Shown one piece after another: positions 50,204 to 58,531 of a stretch of DNA of 64,000 nucleotides. Numbering within the stretch: position 1 is the first letter of the stretch; every line of letters starts with the position of its first letter. The position numbers and the translations under genes are program-made. The notes under the pieces are model-generated. The model was not told where the DNA came from, searched no databases, and saw only the letters and a list, made by a program, of their open reading frames with translations. The DNA comes from Bacillota bacterium (GTDB lineage: Bacteria > Bacillota > Clostridia > Oscillospirales > Ruminococcaceae): the NCBI GenBank assembly GCA_023440965.1, contig JAEZRC010000007.1, forward strand, positions 186,001-250,000, written 5' to 3'.

Positions 50204-51976
50204 CTATAATGTTAGTTCTAATTGCTTTTCTTGCTGTCTTTCAAGGGCTTTATTGATTTTCTGATTATCGCTATCCAGATATACAATATTGTACTTTTCC
50301 TTGTCCTTCTTATAAAAGGCTGCGTACTTAATATCTTCAGTTTTTTGCAGCTGTTGTAATTGTTCTTCAGATATAAGCTTGTACCTTAATTTTTCTCCGG
50401 ATAATGCCGACTGTGACTTTAGCTCATTATTTATACGATAATTCTTTTGATATTCTGTTTCTACTATTGCTTCCTTTGGGAAAAGTATGCTTTGTATGCG
50501 CTGCTTATCCTTCGGAGAAAATGCTATGTTAAATTTATCTTCCTTCATGAAATAAGCAACTGGTATATAATTATCCTGAAGCTGTTGAAGTTGTTCTGGT
50601 GTAATTACTAAGTATTCTAATTTTGTATTTGAAGTTACTGCATCCTTTTTTAAGTTTGTGTATATTTCTTTGTTCTTTATTCTCCGATTCTGCTCATCCA
50701 GAACAGACACATCCATCACGCCAAATATTTTTGCAAGTAAATCTTTATCTGTCTCTTTAATTGTCAATGTAGCTGTAGCTCTCGCTGTATCGAGGACAGC
50801 ATTATAAAAAATAGGTTGATTGAAAAGCTTTGGGAGCAAATCAGCATTGATATAAATTCTAAAGTTATCTCCCTGAACCTGTGACAACTTTCTGTAAGAA
50901 ATATTGCCGACTGTTCTAAGCTGCATCTGATTTACATTCCACCTCTTTACAGCCTTTTTAAATCTTAAATCATCTATAATCGGTGTAATGTTTAAATCAA
51001 TAACATGCTTGTTGTTTTTTCTCTTCAGCAATGAGTACAGATACATTTTAAGAGAAAATTTTTGTGGAGATTTTTTAAACTCGTCACTAATTTTCTTATT
51101 ACTCTTAACATCTCGTATTGGTGTTCCTGAAAAAATATGCTTTTCAAAACGCTTCCACTCTGAATTAAAAGATTTTGGTTTACTTCCTTTTTTTCTTTCT
51201 GGTGGACTTTCTTCTGGTGGTACATAGTAACCAATACTTTTCTCAATGCTATCTTTTGTGTATTTCGCTCCAAACTGTTCCGCAAGAGTATTTACTCTTA
51301 TTCCTTTTTTCTCACCCCTCTTTTGAATTGTAATATGCTTGTCCGTGTATCTGACATCGTAATCTTTTTTGTTCAAAAAATCTATTAATTCTAATTTGCT
51401 ATGGCATTTCTCAATTGCTGTATCTAGGTCACGAACCAAATTAACTTTCCACGACTTTCCTTTCTTTGCAAGCTGATAAGTTGTTTGGTCTAAACTCTTA
51501 AATTTGCTTTTTTTCTCAATTACGGAAACGCCATACTTTTTACAGAGAATATCACTTTCTTTGCGAAGGTTATTCAAAGTTGCCTGATTACCATGCCACT
51601 TGTAACCAGTTTTCATATTGCAAGAATTAATAATAAAATGATTATGTATATGGCCTTTATCAATATGAGTTCCAAGAACCACTTGATAACCTGGTGCTAT
51701 TTTTTTTATTAATTCTAATCCCATCTGGTGCGCTTGTTCTGGAGTAATATTATCTTCAGGAGAAAAGCTTTGAATATAGTGATGAGATAATATTTTTTCA
51801 TCTTTATTAAAAGCTAATCTTGTAACATAAAATTGTTTTGATACATCATATGGTTCACCACAACAATTTTCCATAGAAACAGAAAACGCTTTCTTTGGAT
51901 TCATTATATATTCAATTACTTTAAAAACTGCTTCATGTGATTTAATTGTCTTTTTTGTTGATTTAACAATCGCCAT
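50204..51976 (-). CDS. Relaxase (MobA/VirD2-like nuclease)
   Basis: Nicks oriT and leads the DNA strand into the recipient. The 590-residue protein has an N-terminal relaxase domain with HHYIQSFSPED (near 66) and the metal-binding histidine motif THIDKGHIHNHF (His104, His109, His111, His113). The middle is Lys-rich. The C-terminal third contains two further copies of the short eqLqqLq module (near residues 455-505 and 540-585). Immediately downstream of mobC and the oriT-like region. Confidence 0.93.
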   Translation of the reverse strand: MAIVKSTKKTIKSHEAVFKVIEYIMNPKKAFSVSMENCCGEPYDVSKQFYVTRLAFNKDEKILSHHYIQSFSPEDNITPEQAHQMGLELIKKIAPGYQVVLGTHIDKGHIHNHFIINSCNMKTGYKWHGNQATLNNLRKESDILCKKYGVSVIEKKSKFKSLDQTTYQLAKKGKSWKVNLVRDLDTAIEKCHSKLELIDFLNKKDYDVRYTDKHITIQKRGEKKGIRVNTLAEQFGAKYTKDSIEKSIGYYVPPEESPPERKKGSKPKSFNSEWKRFEKHIFSGTPIRDVKSNKKISDEFKKSPQKFSLKMYLYSLLKRKNNKHVIDLNITPIIDDLRFKKAVKRWNVNQMQLRTVGNISYRKLSQVQGDNFRIYINADLLPKLFNQPIFYNAVLDTARATATLTIKETDKDLLAKIFGVMDVSVLDEQNRRIKNKEIYTNLKKDAVTSNTKLEYLVITPEQLQQLQDNYIPVAYFMKEDKFNIAFSPKDKQRIQSILFPKEAIVETEYQKNYRINNELKSQSALSGEKLRYKLISEEQLQQLQKTEDIKYAAFYKKDKEKYNIVYLDSDNQKINKALERQQEKQLELTL

Positions 51977-51984
51977 ATTATCAC

Positions 51985-52326
51985 CTATACTTCAATATCA
52001 TCATAATCGCCATAAACAAGTTTTATAATTTTACTCAAGATTTTTTGACATTCCGAAAGCTTATCTAGTACTAAATCCAGTTGATAATCAGAAACATTCT
52101 TTTTCTGATTTGCTACAGTAGCAATCTGATTAATATTAACGCCAATTCGTGTAAGCTCTACAACGAGTTCAGAGATACCATCAACGACATTAATTTTTTT
52201 CTGCGAGTTTAATGCCAGAAGATATTCTGTCATTGTCATTCTTGATGCCTTTGAATTATCCATAATACTTTGCTTTTCCTCTTTAGAAAGTCTTATTTGA
52301 ATATAACATTGTTTAGTTAATGCCAT
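51985..52326 (-). CDS. MobC-like relaxosome accessory protein
   Basis: A 113-residue protein starting MALTKQCYIQIRLSKEEKQS at the ATG at 52326 with AAAAGGAGG. The ribbon-helix-helix N-terminus and helical C-terminal region with GVNINQIATVANQ are typical of MobC, which helps open oriT and position the relaxase. The longer frame to 52419 runs into the inverted repeats of oriT and is not used. Confidence 0.88.
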   Translation of the reverse strand: MALTKQCYIQIRLSKEEKQSIMDNSKASRMTMTEYLLALNSQKKINVVDGISELVVELTRIGVNINQIATVANQKKNVSDYQLDLVLDKLSECQKILSKIIKLVYGDYDDIEV

Positions 52327-52377
52327 ACGATACCTCCTTTTGATTATCTCAAAACTTTTTCTCTTTCTGGGGAAACG

Positions 52378-52507
52378 CACTCCTAAGATTTGTGTGCAAA
52401 TCTTAGGAGTGGCAAGCATAGATTATGTAATGACATGTCATTACATAATCGCTTGCAAGGTGACACCCCTTGACCCCGACTTTTATACTGAAAAGTTCAG
52501 TATAAAA
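52378..52507. other. Putative origin of transfer (oriT) with three inverted repeats
   Basis: Directly upstream of mobC. First, a 15-bp inverted repeat CACTCCTAAGATTTG with a 4-nt loop (52378-52411). Second, a perfect 30-bp palindrome (52421-52450) framed by GCAAGC / GCTTGC (52412-52456). Third, a TTTATACTGAA / TTCAGTATAAA repeat (about 52481-52504). Between the second and third lies a C-rich, non-repetitive stretch AAGGTGACACCCCTTGACC, the likely nic region. The adjacency to mobC and relaxase supports oriT. Confidence 0.75.
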
Positions 52508-52548
52508 TTAAATCGCTACGCTCACTTTTTCTGCCAGCAGAATAAAAA

Positions 52549-52586
52549 AGAAGATAACATTTAAAATTACTTTTAATCGTTATCTT
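52549..52586 (-). terminator. Terminator of the parA-parB-small gene operon
   Basis: The minus strand reads GAAGATAACG / GTTATCTTC with a T run after it. It overlaps the 3' end of the 96-residue gene and separates it from oriT and mobC. Confidence 0.75.
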
Positions 52587-52863
52587 CAAAATTACTTTCA
52601 ACTACATTTGCAACTTTTTTCGCTTTAAGTTGCTGCTTTATGTCACTGATAAAATCTTCTTTTTCTCTGTCAGAACTCAATCCACTATCGGCAAGAATTT
52701 TAATAAAATCATTTGCAAAGATTTTATTTTTTTCTTCCTGTAGAGATTTAAGCTCTTTGTTCCAAGATTTTATTTTTGCTTTTGCTTCCTCAACCTTAAT
52801 TTCTTCCTTCAAGATTAAATCAGTAATTTTGTTAATACGTTCGTCCAATGTTAATTTTGCCAT
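52573..52863 (-). CDS. Small coiled-coil ICE protein
   Basis: A 96-residue protein starting MAKLTLDERINKITDLILKE. Residues ~10-50 form a Lys/Glu coiled coil. It resembles the small conserved proteins (DUF3847/DUF4315-like) encoded next to mobC in Firmicute ICEs; that label is tentative. Its ATG follows the stop of the 48-residue gene with no spacer. Confidence 0.65.
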   Translation of the reverse strand: MAKLTLDERINKITDLILKEEIKVEEAKAKIKSWNKELKSLQEEKNKIFANDFIKILADSGLSSDREKEDFISDIKQQLKAKKVANVVESNFEDND

Positions 52864-53010
52864 TTACATTTCCTCTCTTTCTCTATCTTTAATAAATTCT
52901 TCGTAACCTTCTACCATCTCACAAGCCCACTGATAATTAAACACTATTTTTTTAAGACTAAAAATTTTACTCTTAAAAATTGAGCTTAACGCAAATCTTA
53001 TAAAGTTCAT
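52864..53010 (-). CDS. Tiny ICE protein (48 residues)
   Basis: The reading frame MNFIRFALSSIFKSKIFSLK...EFIKDREREEM ends in TAA directly followed by the ATG of the next gene. A GAAAGTGAG sequence and a copy of the ICE palindrome precede it at the same spacing as at other genes, which supports translation. A second overlapping start in another frame gives only 13 codons. Basic N-terminus, acidic C-terminus. Confidence 0.5.
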   Translation of the reverse strand: MNFIRFALSSIFKSKIFSLKKIVFNYQWACEMVEGYEEFIKDREREEM

Positions 53011-53027
53011 TCATTCAACTCACTTTC

Positions 53028-53045
53028 TGTGCTATTAATAGCACA
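53028..53045. promoter_or_regulatory. ICE palindrome copy 10 (exact)
   Basis: TGTGCTATTAATAGCACA, 1 bp after the parB stop and 18 bp before the next start codon. Confidence 0.83.
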
Positions 53046-53046
53046 A

Positions 53047-53991
53047 TTATTTAAACTTATCAATCAAACTTAAAATTGTAAAATAATTCTCAGTATCATT
53101 CTTTTCGAGTTCTCCGAGTAAGCAAGGAAGATACATTTTTAATGCGTTAATTTCACTGGATAGCAGTGAAATATTTCTTGCTGTTTCCGTATGATTTTGA
53201 ATTTCAATATCTGATTCTGTTTCTTCATCTTCATCAATATCATCTGGAACATCGTATGTATTTTCTTCTACTTTTGGTTTAGATTGTTCGCGTTTTTCTT
53301 TTGCTTCCTTACTGGATATTTCCTTAATAGGCTTCTTTTTTACAAGTTCTTTTTGTTTGTCTTCATCCAGTTTTGCAACATCATTTGCAGTTGATATACT
53401 CATCTCACCAGAGCTAACAGCTTCCTTAATTTCATCAACCGCATAACGATTAATTTTTTCAATCTTTGACACCTGAGCCGAAGAAACCTGTAAAGCTTCT
53501 GCAATTCTTTCACGAAGTCGGCCTTTAAACTTTTTGCCTTCAGCTTCAAGCTCTTTATACGTCTTTTCAAGAATATTATACTGCTGCATTATCTCTGCAT
53601 CGGTCATTACTCTTGTAGTAGCATTAAGCATAATCAAGTCAAGCATGTTTTCAGCTTTGGTCTTTATTCCATCCACAAGACAAGGAACAGTTTTATTTGT
53701 TAATCTGTTTTCTGCGATTAAAAACTTAATAGCTTCAAATCGCCTATGGCCTGATTTAAGCCAGTAAGTTCCTTTCTGGTCTTTATCTTCAGACACAACT
53801 AAATTATGCTTAAGACCCTGACGTTCTATGTCTTCAGCAAGTACTTCAATTTCTGACAGAGAAAAAAAGTTATCAGCTGATGGTTTTACCAAATCAACAT
53901 TTATCATTTTTATACTGTCTACAAAACTATCACTTGCAACTGCCTTTATATCTTTTTCGATACTACTATCGAATTCAAATTTTCTTGCCAT
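53047..53991 (-). CDS. parB: ParB-like partition / DNA-binding protein
   Basis: A 314-residue protein with an N-terminal ParB/Srx domain (LAEDIERQGLKHNLVV, then KSGHRRFEAIKFL), a helix-turn-helix segment (ALQVSSAQVSKIEKINRYAV, near 165-185) and an acidic linker. Binds a centromere-like site and works with ParA to stabilise or position the excised element. Five bp after parA. The dispersed 18-bp palindrome is a candidate binding site. Confidence 0.9.
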   Translation of the reverse strand: MARKFEFDSSIEKDIKAVASDSFVDSIKMINVDLVKPSADNFFSLSEIEVLAEDIERQGLKHNLVVSEDKDQKGTYWLKSGHRRFEAIKFLIAENRLTNKTVPCLVDGIKTKAENMLDLIMLNATTRVMTDAEIMQQYNILEKTYKELEAEGKKFKGRLRERIAEALQVSSAQVSKIEKINRYAVDEIKEAVSSGEMSISTANDVAKLDEDKQKELVKKKPIKEISSKEAKEKREQSKPKVEENTYDVPDDIDEDEETESDIEIQNHTETARNISLLSSEINALKMYLPCLLGELEKNDTENYFTILSLIDKFK

Positions 53992-53996
53992 TTCAT

Positions 53997-54737
53997 CTAC
54001 ATCCTTTCAATAATTTCTTCTACTAATTTTTTATATTCTCCAACTGCATCAGCCCAAGGCATATACTCCATTGCTGTAAGCTTATAGCTTATACTGTTTT
54101 TAATTACTCTGGAGAACGGTATTAACGACTGAAAAGTTTTGTTGCCTAATGAGTTCTTAAGAATATCAAGTAGCTGATAATCAGCTGGATTCTTCTTATC
54201 AAACTTCGTTACGAAGCAGCCTGCGAATTTAGCGCCCACACGATTAAGTGTTTCAGTCACATTCGCAATACCCTGAATTGAGAACGTACCAAGCTCAATA
54301 GGAACTACAACGCAGTCTGATGAAGCGAGTAGTTCCTCATTAAGTACACTCATTGCCGGTGGCAAGTCAAGTAGAATATAATCATAATTTTTGCTGTGAT
54401 TACAAAAAAGCGCTGATACATTTTCGGATCTCTTTTGTTTTTCTAATTCACTAAAATTATTCTGAATATTATTAATCTGTTTTGTTGATACAAGGACATC
54501 AATATTACTGTATCGAGTAGGAGAATAACAGCTTTCTGGAGAACAGCCAGTTAAAAGCGTTTTTTCAACACCACAACTCGTCTGTTCTGAAGCAAAAAAT
54601 CTTGAGCAGTTTTGCTGCCCATCACAGTCAATAACAAGCACCTGTTTTCCACTTTCGGCCAGGATATACGCAAGATTGATTACTGATGTTGTCTTACCAA
54701 CACCGCCCTTGTTGTTAAATAGAGAAATTGTCTTCAT
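53997..54737 (-). CDS. parA: ParA-family partition ATPase
   Basis: A 246-residue deviant-Walker ATPase. Walker A is NNKGGVGKTTSVINLA at residues ~7-22, the A' motif is VLVIDCDGQQNCSRFF and the B motif is YILLDLPPAM. Together with ParB it should maintain the circular ICE intermediate. The leader contains a hairpin-T-run element (see separate entry). Confidence 0.93.
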   Translation of the reverse strand: MKTISLFNNKGGVGKTTSVINLAYILAESGKQVLVIDCDGQQNCSRFFASEQTSCGVEKTLLTGCSPESCYSPTRYSNIDVLVSTKQINNIQNNFSELEKQKRSENVSALFCNHSKNYDYILLDLPPAMSVLNEELLASSDCVVVPIELGTFSIQGIANVTETLNRVGAKFAGCFVTKFDKKNPADYQLLDILKNSLGNKTFQSLIPFSRVIKNSISYKLTAMEYMPWADAVGEYKKLVEEIIERM

Positions 54738-54796
54738 AGTTAGCCTACTTTCTGTCTTTTATTTTTCTGTCAGCCTTTTTGCTTATAAATAGAAAA

Positions 54797-54824
54797 AAGG
54801 ACGGTGGCTAACTTACCGTCCTTT
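54797..54824 (-). promoter_or_regulatory. Attenuator-like hairpin in the parA leader
   Basis: The minus strand reads AAGGACGGT / ACCGTCCTT with a ~10-nt loop, followed by a T run, 60 bp upstream of parA. It lies about 25 nt after a predicted promoter. The loop contains GTTAGCC, complementary to GGCTAAC immediately upstream of the parA ATG, so loop-leader pairing could mask translation. It can also terminate transcription from ietS. Confidence 0.6.
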
Positions 54825-54848
54825 TATTCTATAAAAAATACTATCAAT

Positions 54849-54876
54849 ATTATAGTTGCCTGGTATCCGTTGATAA
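54849..54876 (-). promoter_or_regulatory. Predicted parA promoter
   Basis: The minus strand reads TTATCA, a 16-bp spacer, TATAAT (54854-54849). Weak -35, perfect -10. Confidence 0.5.
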
Positions 54877-54952
54877 GAGCTATCTTTTATTAAGCTATTA
54901 TCTATATACTATGTTTTTCAATTACATGTTAGATATAAATATAGTTTTTTAT

Positions 54953-57190
54953 TTACTGGAACTCAATATCTTCATTAACTTTTTTGTGAATATCAATTCT
55001 ATTATTAACGTCAACTTTGTTAACTAACCAACCTTTTAAAGTACAATTTTTTATAAATTCATCTATTCTGTTAACCCCATACATTTCTTTCATCGTAACA
55101 ACAATACCGAAACGAACTCCTTCGCCATCTTTAGGATTTAATCTATTATTTGTTTTCACCTCTATTCCCCAGTTTTGGTTTGGATAGTAATCTTTCGGTC
55201 TAGAGGTAGGTGAAGGTATATCAGCAACATGTTTTACGTTATCCCATTTTCTAAATTCTTTTCTTGCTTCTCCTTCAAATATAAAACACCTCTCAGTATT
55301 TAATGTATCATCTTGATTTTGTTTATCTTTATTAACTGCATTCATTGTACCATCATTTTTCATTCTACCAAAATGCAAATTAAGCTCAGTATTGGTATAA
55401 TCTACGCCTTGTTTTCTTTCACATTTTGGGAAATAGCACATAGTTGCTTTTGCAAAATAAGGATACTTATCATTCTTAAAAGGTATAGGAAAATTATAAT
55501 TATAAGTATTCCATTCTTTGCTTATATCAGACACTACAAATTTAATTTCATCATCCTTTGATTGTACAATATCCTGTATTTTAATAGGAACTATACCATG
55601 CCCATAAAGAGCAACCTCTTCTGGAGTCGATGGTTCATTCCATCCTCTTGCAGCATCAATAATCATAGCTTTTGCAACTTCTCTATTTAATCCTAATACA
55701 TCAATCAAATATGATAATTTGCGAGCAATCCAAGGCGCAGCGAATGAAGTACCAGCTACATATGCAGAACCACATGGGTCACAGACACGTATGTATTGTT
55801 CTTCACTTCCACCATAATAACAAACATCTGGTTTAGCAAAGAAAGACAACGCCAATCCTCTTCGTGAATATTTAGTAGATAAACCGCTTTTAGTTATAGA
55901 ATTCACCACAACACTATTAATTGAATCTGCAGGAGAACCAATTTTAACAGTGCTTTGATTTGGTTTGTTTGTTCCAGCTATAACAAAAATAACATCATTT
56001 TCATATTGAATTTCATCTAAAACTGAAGCCTCAGCTGAAATAAAATTATCATTTATTTCTTGATTGCTTCCTAGTGAAATATTCCAGACCTTTATATCTT
56101 TATTATTAGCAATAATACTTTTTATTTGTTTAATAATTGATAAAGAAGAAAAGTTAGAGCCTGATGCAACACCAAAGTGACGTACTCGAAATCTGCCACA
56201 GCCATCATCCAACCAAGGATTTAACCTAGTTCCATCAACAATAATAGAAGATACTTCTGTCCCATGACGATAATCTGACTGATTTTTTGGAATACTATCA
56301 TCCACCATATCATGGTACTCTACCCATTCACTAAAATATACTCTTTTATCAAATAAAGTATCAATAACTCCAATAGTAGGCTCAATAGTTGGTGGTGGTA
56401 AAAGATACATTCCTTCATTACTTTCAGGAATAAAATCTTCAGGAGATAATTCTGACAAATTCTCTGTTGACATTGAAACAAGATATGGAGCTTTATATAG
56501 TAAAGTTTCCAATTGGTTTTCATCTAAAAATACAGTTTGATTGTCTAAAATACTACTTGATAACACATCTATTCCTAATTTTTGCAATAATTCTTTTGTT
56601 TGGATACCTGTATCATATAACGTAATAATACTTTGTTTAAACGGCAATTTTTCTCCTTCAACAGAAAAATCATCAATGTATGAAGCATCAGCTATCACTT
56701 GTTTAAAAGAAGATTTGCTTATTGAAAACTGTATATATTGAATTCTATCTATTATGCTTCTATCGTCAAAAATAGATTTATTAATACTATCCTGAAATTT
56801 AGCATGTAATACTGTAATGGCCTTAGATAATAAATCAATACTTTTATCTATATCTTTATTATTTAAATAATAAGTAATTATATGTTTGCTCTTATCCTCG
56901 TTGAATTTTGCACCAACAATAGCTGAGTTAGAGTTTGCTCCTTTAAACAATCCAGAAATGCGATTGCTTTTTGCAACTATTTTATTGTAATTAACACTAA
57001 TTATTACACCGCGAAACGGCTTGTTTTCATGTTCCCAAAAGTCTTTAATTTGCACTAGTTTAGATTTCAATTTTAACAAGTGATCACTTGAGACAACTTT
57101 TTTACTACTCATTGCAGGAATTGGTTTATTATCACCATGTTTTGATTCTTGCACAAATCTCTTTCCTTTTAATTCTAATACGTCATTCAA
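54953..57190 (-). CDS. ietS: IetS-like subtilisin (S8) serine protease
   Basis: A 745-residue protease. The N-terminal ~265 residues are a non-catalytic region. The S8 domain shows the full catalytic triad: Asp277 in TIGVIDT, His309 in YRHGTEV and Ser482 in AGTSFAAPWIA, with oxyanion Asn408 in AGTN. No signal peptide, so it is cytoplasmic. It overlaps the AAA-ATPase gene by 8 bp. The pair matches IetA/IetS, described as a plasmid-stability toxin-antitoxin system and later as an anti-phage system. The protease is the presumed toxin or effector. Confidence 0.87.
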   Translation of the reverse strand: MNDVLELKGKRFVQESKHGDNKPIPAMSSKKVVSSDHLLKLKSKLVQIKDFWEHENKPFRGVIISVNYNKIVAKSNRISGLFKGANSNSAIVGAKFNEDKSKHIITYYLNNKDIDKSIDLLSKAITVLHAKFQDSINKSIFDDRSIIDRIQYIQFSISKSSFKQVIADASYIDDFSVEGEKLPFKQSIITLYDTGIQTKELLQKLGIDVLSSSILDNQTVFLDENQLETLLYKAPYLVSMSTENLSELSPEDFIPESNEGMYLLPPPTIEPTIGVIDTLFDKRVYFSEWVEYHDMVDDSIPKNQSDYRHGTEVSSIIVDGTRLNPWLDDGCGRFRVRHFGVASGSNFSSLSIIKQIKSIIANNKDIKVWNISLGSNQEINDNFISAEASVLDEIQYENDVIFVIAGTNKPNQSTVKIGSPADSINSVVVNSITKSGLSTKYSRRGLALSFFAKPDVCYYGGSEEQYIRVCDPCGSAYVAGTSFAAPWIARKLSYLIDVLGLNREVAKAMIIDAARGWNEPSTPEEVALYGHGIVPIKIQDIVQSKDDEIKFVVSDISKEWNTYNYNFPIPFKNDKYPYFAKATMCYFPKCERKQGVDYTNTELNLHFGRMKNDGTMNAVNKDKQNQDDTLNTERCFIFEGEARKEFRKWDNVKHVADIPSPTSRPKDYYPNQNWGIEVKTNNRLNPKDGEGVRFGIVVTMKEMYGVNRIDEFIKNCTLKGWLVNKVDVNNRIDIHKKVNEDIEFQ

Positions 57191-58250
57191 CTTGTTCGTC
57201 CTCCTTGCTTAACTTTCTTGATACAGTACTTTTAGATTCCCCTTTTAGCTTTTCTATTTCTCTTACTGTAAAACCTTCTGCATAAAGCTGGTTAATATCA
57301 ACTTCTTCTAAACTGCCAACTAGATTATTGTAAAGCCTTCTTAAGTAGTCATGTTCTAAATTCACATCACTGAATGCTAAAGATGTTTTTATAATGTTTT
57401 TAAGTTCTCCAGGAAACGGAAGATTAGATGCTGTATTAAGTATTTTTTTAAATAATCTTGTATCTTTTGAAACACCTTTGAAATTTTTAATAAATGATGA
57501 AAAGAAATATTCAGCTACTTCTATAATATCTTCTTTTTTATATCGATTAAAATTAATGACTGCATCAAACCTTCTTATTAGTGCTTTGTCAAAATTTTTA
57601 AATAAATTTGTTGTGGCGATAATTACAATTTCTTTATTTAAATCAGTTAATCTATCAAATTCTCTTAAAATAGTAGAAGTAACTCTACCCATTTCACGAA
57701 CATCATTAGAATTAATTCTATCTAAAGCAATTACATCGATTTCATCAAATAATATGACAACTTTATTTGCATGCGGTATTACATTTATTTCATTAAAAAC
57801 ACTTGTTATGTTTTTGTTTGTTTGACCTAACTTGCTATCAATTAAGTTGTCAAAATCAACATAAAACAATGTTCTACCTAGTAATCGAGCGACATGCTTA
57901 GCGGCTTCAGTTTTTCCGCTACCAGGCAATCCCTCAAAAAGAAACTTATTGATCCCAATATTGTGATTTACAGCATTTATTAAACCCTTTATATCATCTG
58001 ATATTTCTATAGGTAAATTAAGCGGTTCCATTTCACTAGAATCTATTTGCTTTAAAAACTCACTTTCAAAATCACTACTTTGCGGTGTATACAAATTTGA
58101 TTCTGAAATTAAACTCATAACATATTCAGCTAACTGATCGTCACCAATACTATCAAAGTATCTTGCTATGTTTATGGATTCATTTCTAAAAGCATTCTCG
58201 TTTCTTTCTACATGATATTTTATTAAATTTAAAACGTTTTGCTTTTTCAT
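57183..58250 (-). CDS. ietA: IetA-like AAA+ ATPase
   Basis: A 355-residue AAA+ ATPase. The first ~75 residues are helical. Walker A is GLPGSGKT (107-114), Walker B is VVILFDEIDVIALDR (near 165-180), and sensor-1 and arginine-finger regions follow (IIATTNLFKNFDKALIRRFD). The C-terminus has a short helix-turn-helix-like segment, FTVREIEKLKGESKSTVSRK. First gene of the ietAS pair, with a GGAGGT site. Expected to restrain or activate the protease partner. Confidence 0.87.
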   Translation of the reverse strand: MKKQNVLNLIKYHVERNENAFRNESINIARYFDSIGDDQLAEYVMSLISESNLYTPQSSDFESEFLKQIDSSEMEPLNLPIEISDDIKGLINAVNHNIGINKFLFEGLPGSGKTEAAKHVARLLGRTLFYVDFDNLIDSKLGQTNKNITSVFNEINVIPHANKVVILFDEIDVIALDRINSNDVREMGRVTSTILREFDRLTDLNKEIVIIATTNLFKNFDKALIRRFDAVINFNRYKKEDIIEVAEYFFSSFIKNFKGVSKDTRLFKKILNTASNLPFPGELKNIIKTSLAFSDVNLEHDYLRRLYNNLVGSLEEVDINQLYAEGFTVREIEKLKGESKSTVSRKLSKEDEQVE

Positions 58251-58277
58251 AATATCTTACCTCCATTTTCATTTTAC

Positions 58278-58321
58278 ATTATATCATTTGTTGGGACAAA
58301 AATCTATACTTTTGGGACAAA
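58278..58321 (-). promoter_or_regulatory. ietAS promoter with two direct operator-like repeats
   Basis: The minus strand carries an extended -10 TGATATAAT (TATAAT at 58283-58278). Just upstream are two copies of TTGGGACAAA (plus-strand 58291-58300 and 58312-58321), 21 bp apart, one on each side of the -35 region. They look like tandem operators for a repressor, possibly IetA itself. Confidence 0.55.
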
Positions 58322-58493
58322 TAAATATTTATTTGTTTATTCTTAACAAATATGATAGATGACTTTTGCTAATATGGCTAATTTATCTTTTTAACTTATA
58401 AGTAAGAATTTTGTTAAATATATAATAAATCGAAAACTATTATGCTTTCTGCTAACCAATTGATGTATTTAGATATTATAACCAAAATAATAA

Positions 58494-58515
58494 AAGGATG
58501 GTCTTTACCATCCTT
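58494..58515 (-). terminator. Short hairpin terminator upstream of ietA
   Basis: AAGGATGGT / ACCATCCTT stem with a 4-nt loop and T residues in the minus direction. It follows a TTGTAA-18-TATAAT promoter by only a few bases, so it would give a very short transcript. Confidence 0.6.
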
Positions 58516-58531
58516 AAACATTATAATTATT

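Noticed and set aside
27861..53045. The 18-bp palindrome considered as a set of rho-independent terminators
   Set aside because: The stem is AT-rich with no following T tract, and copies lie just upstream of ribosome binding sites.
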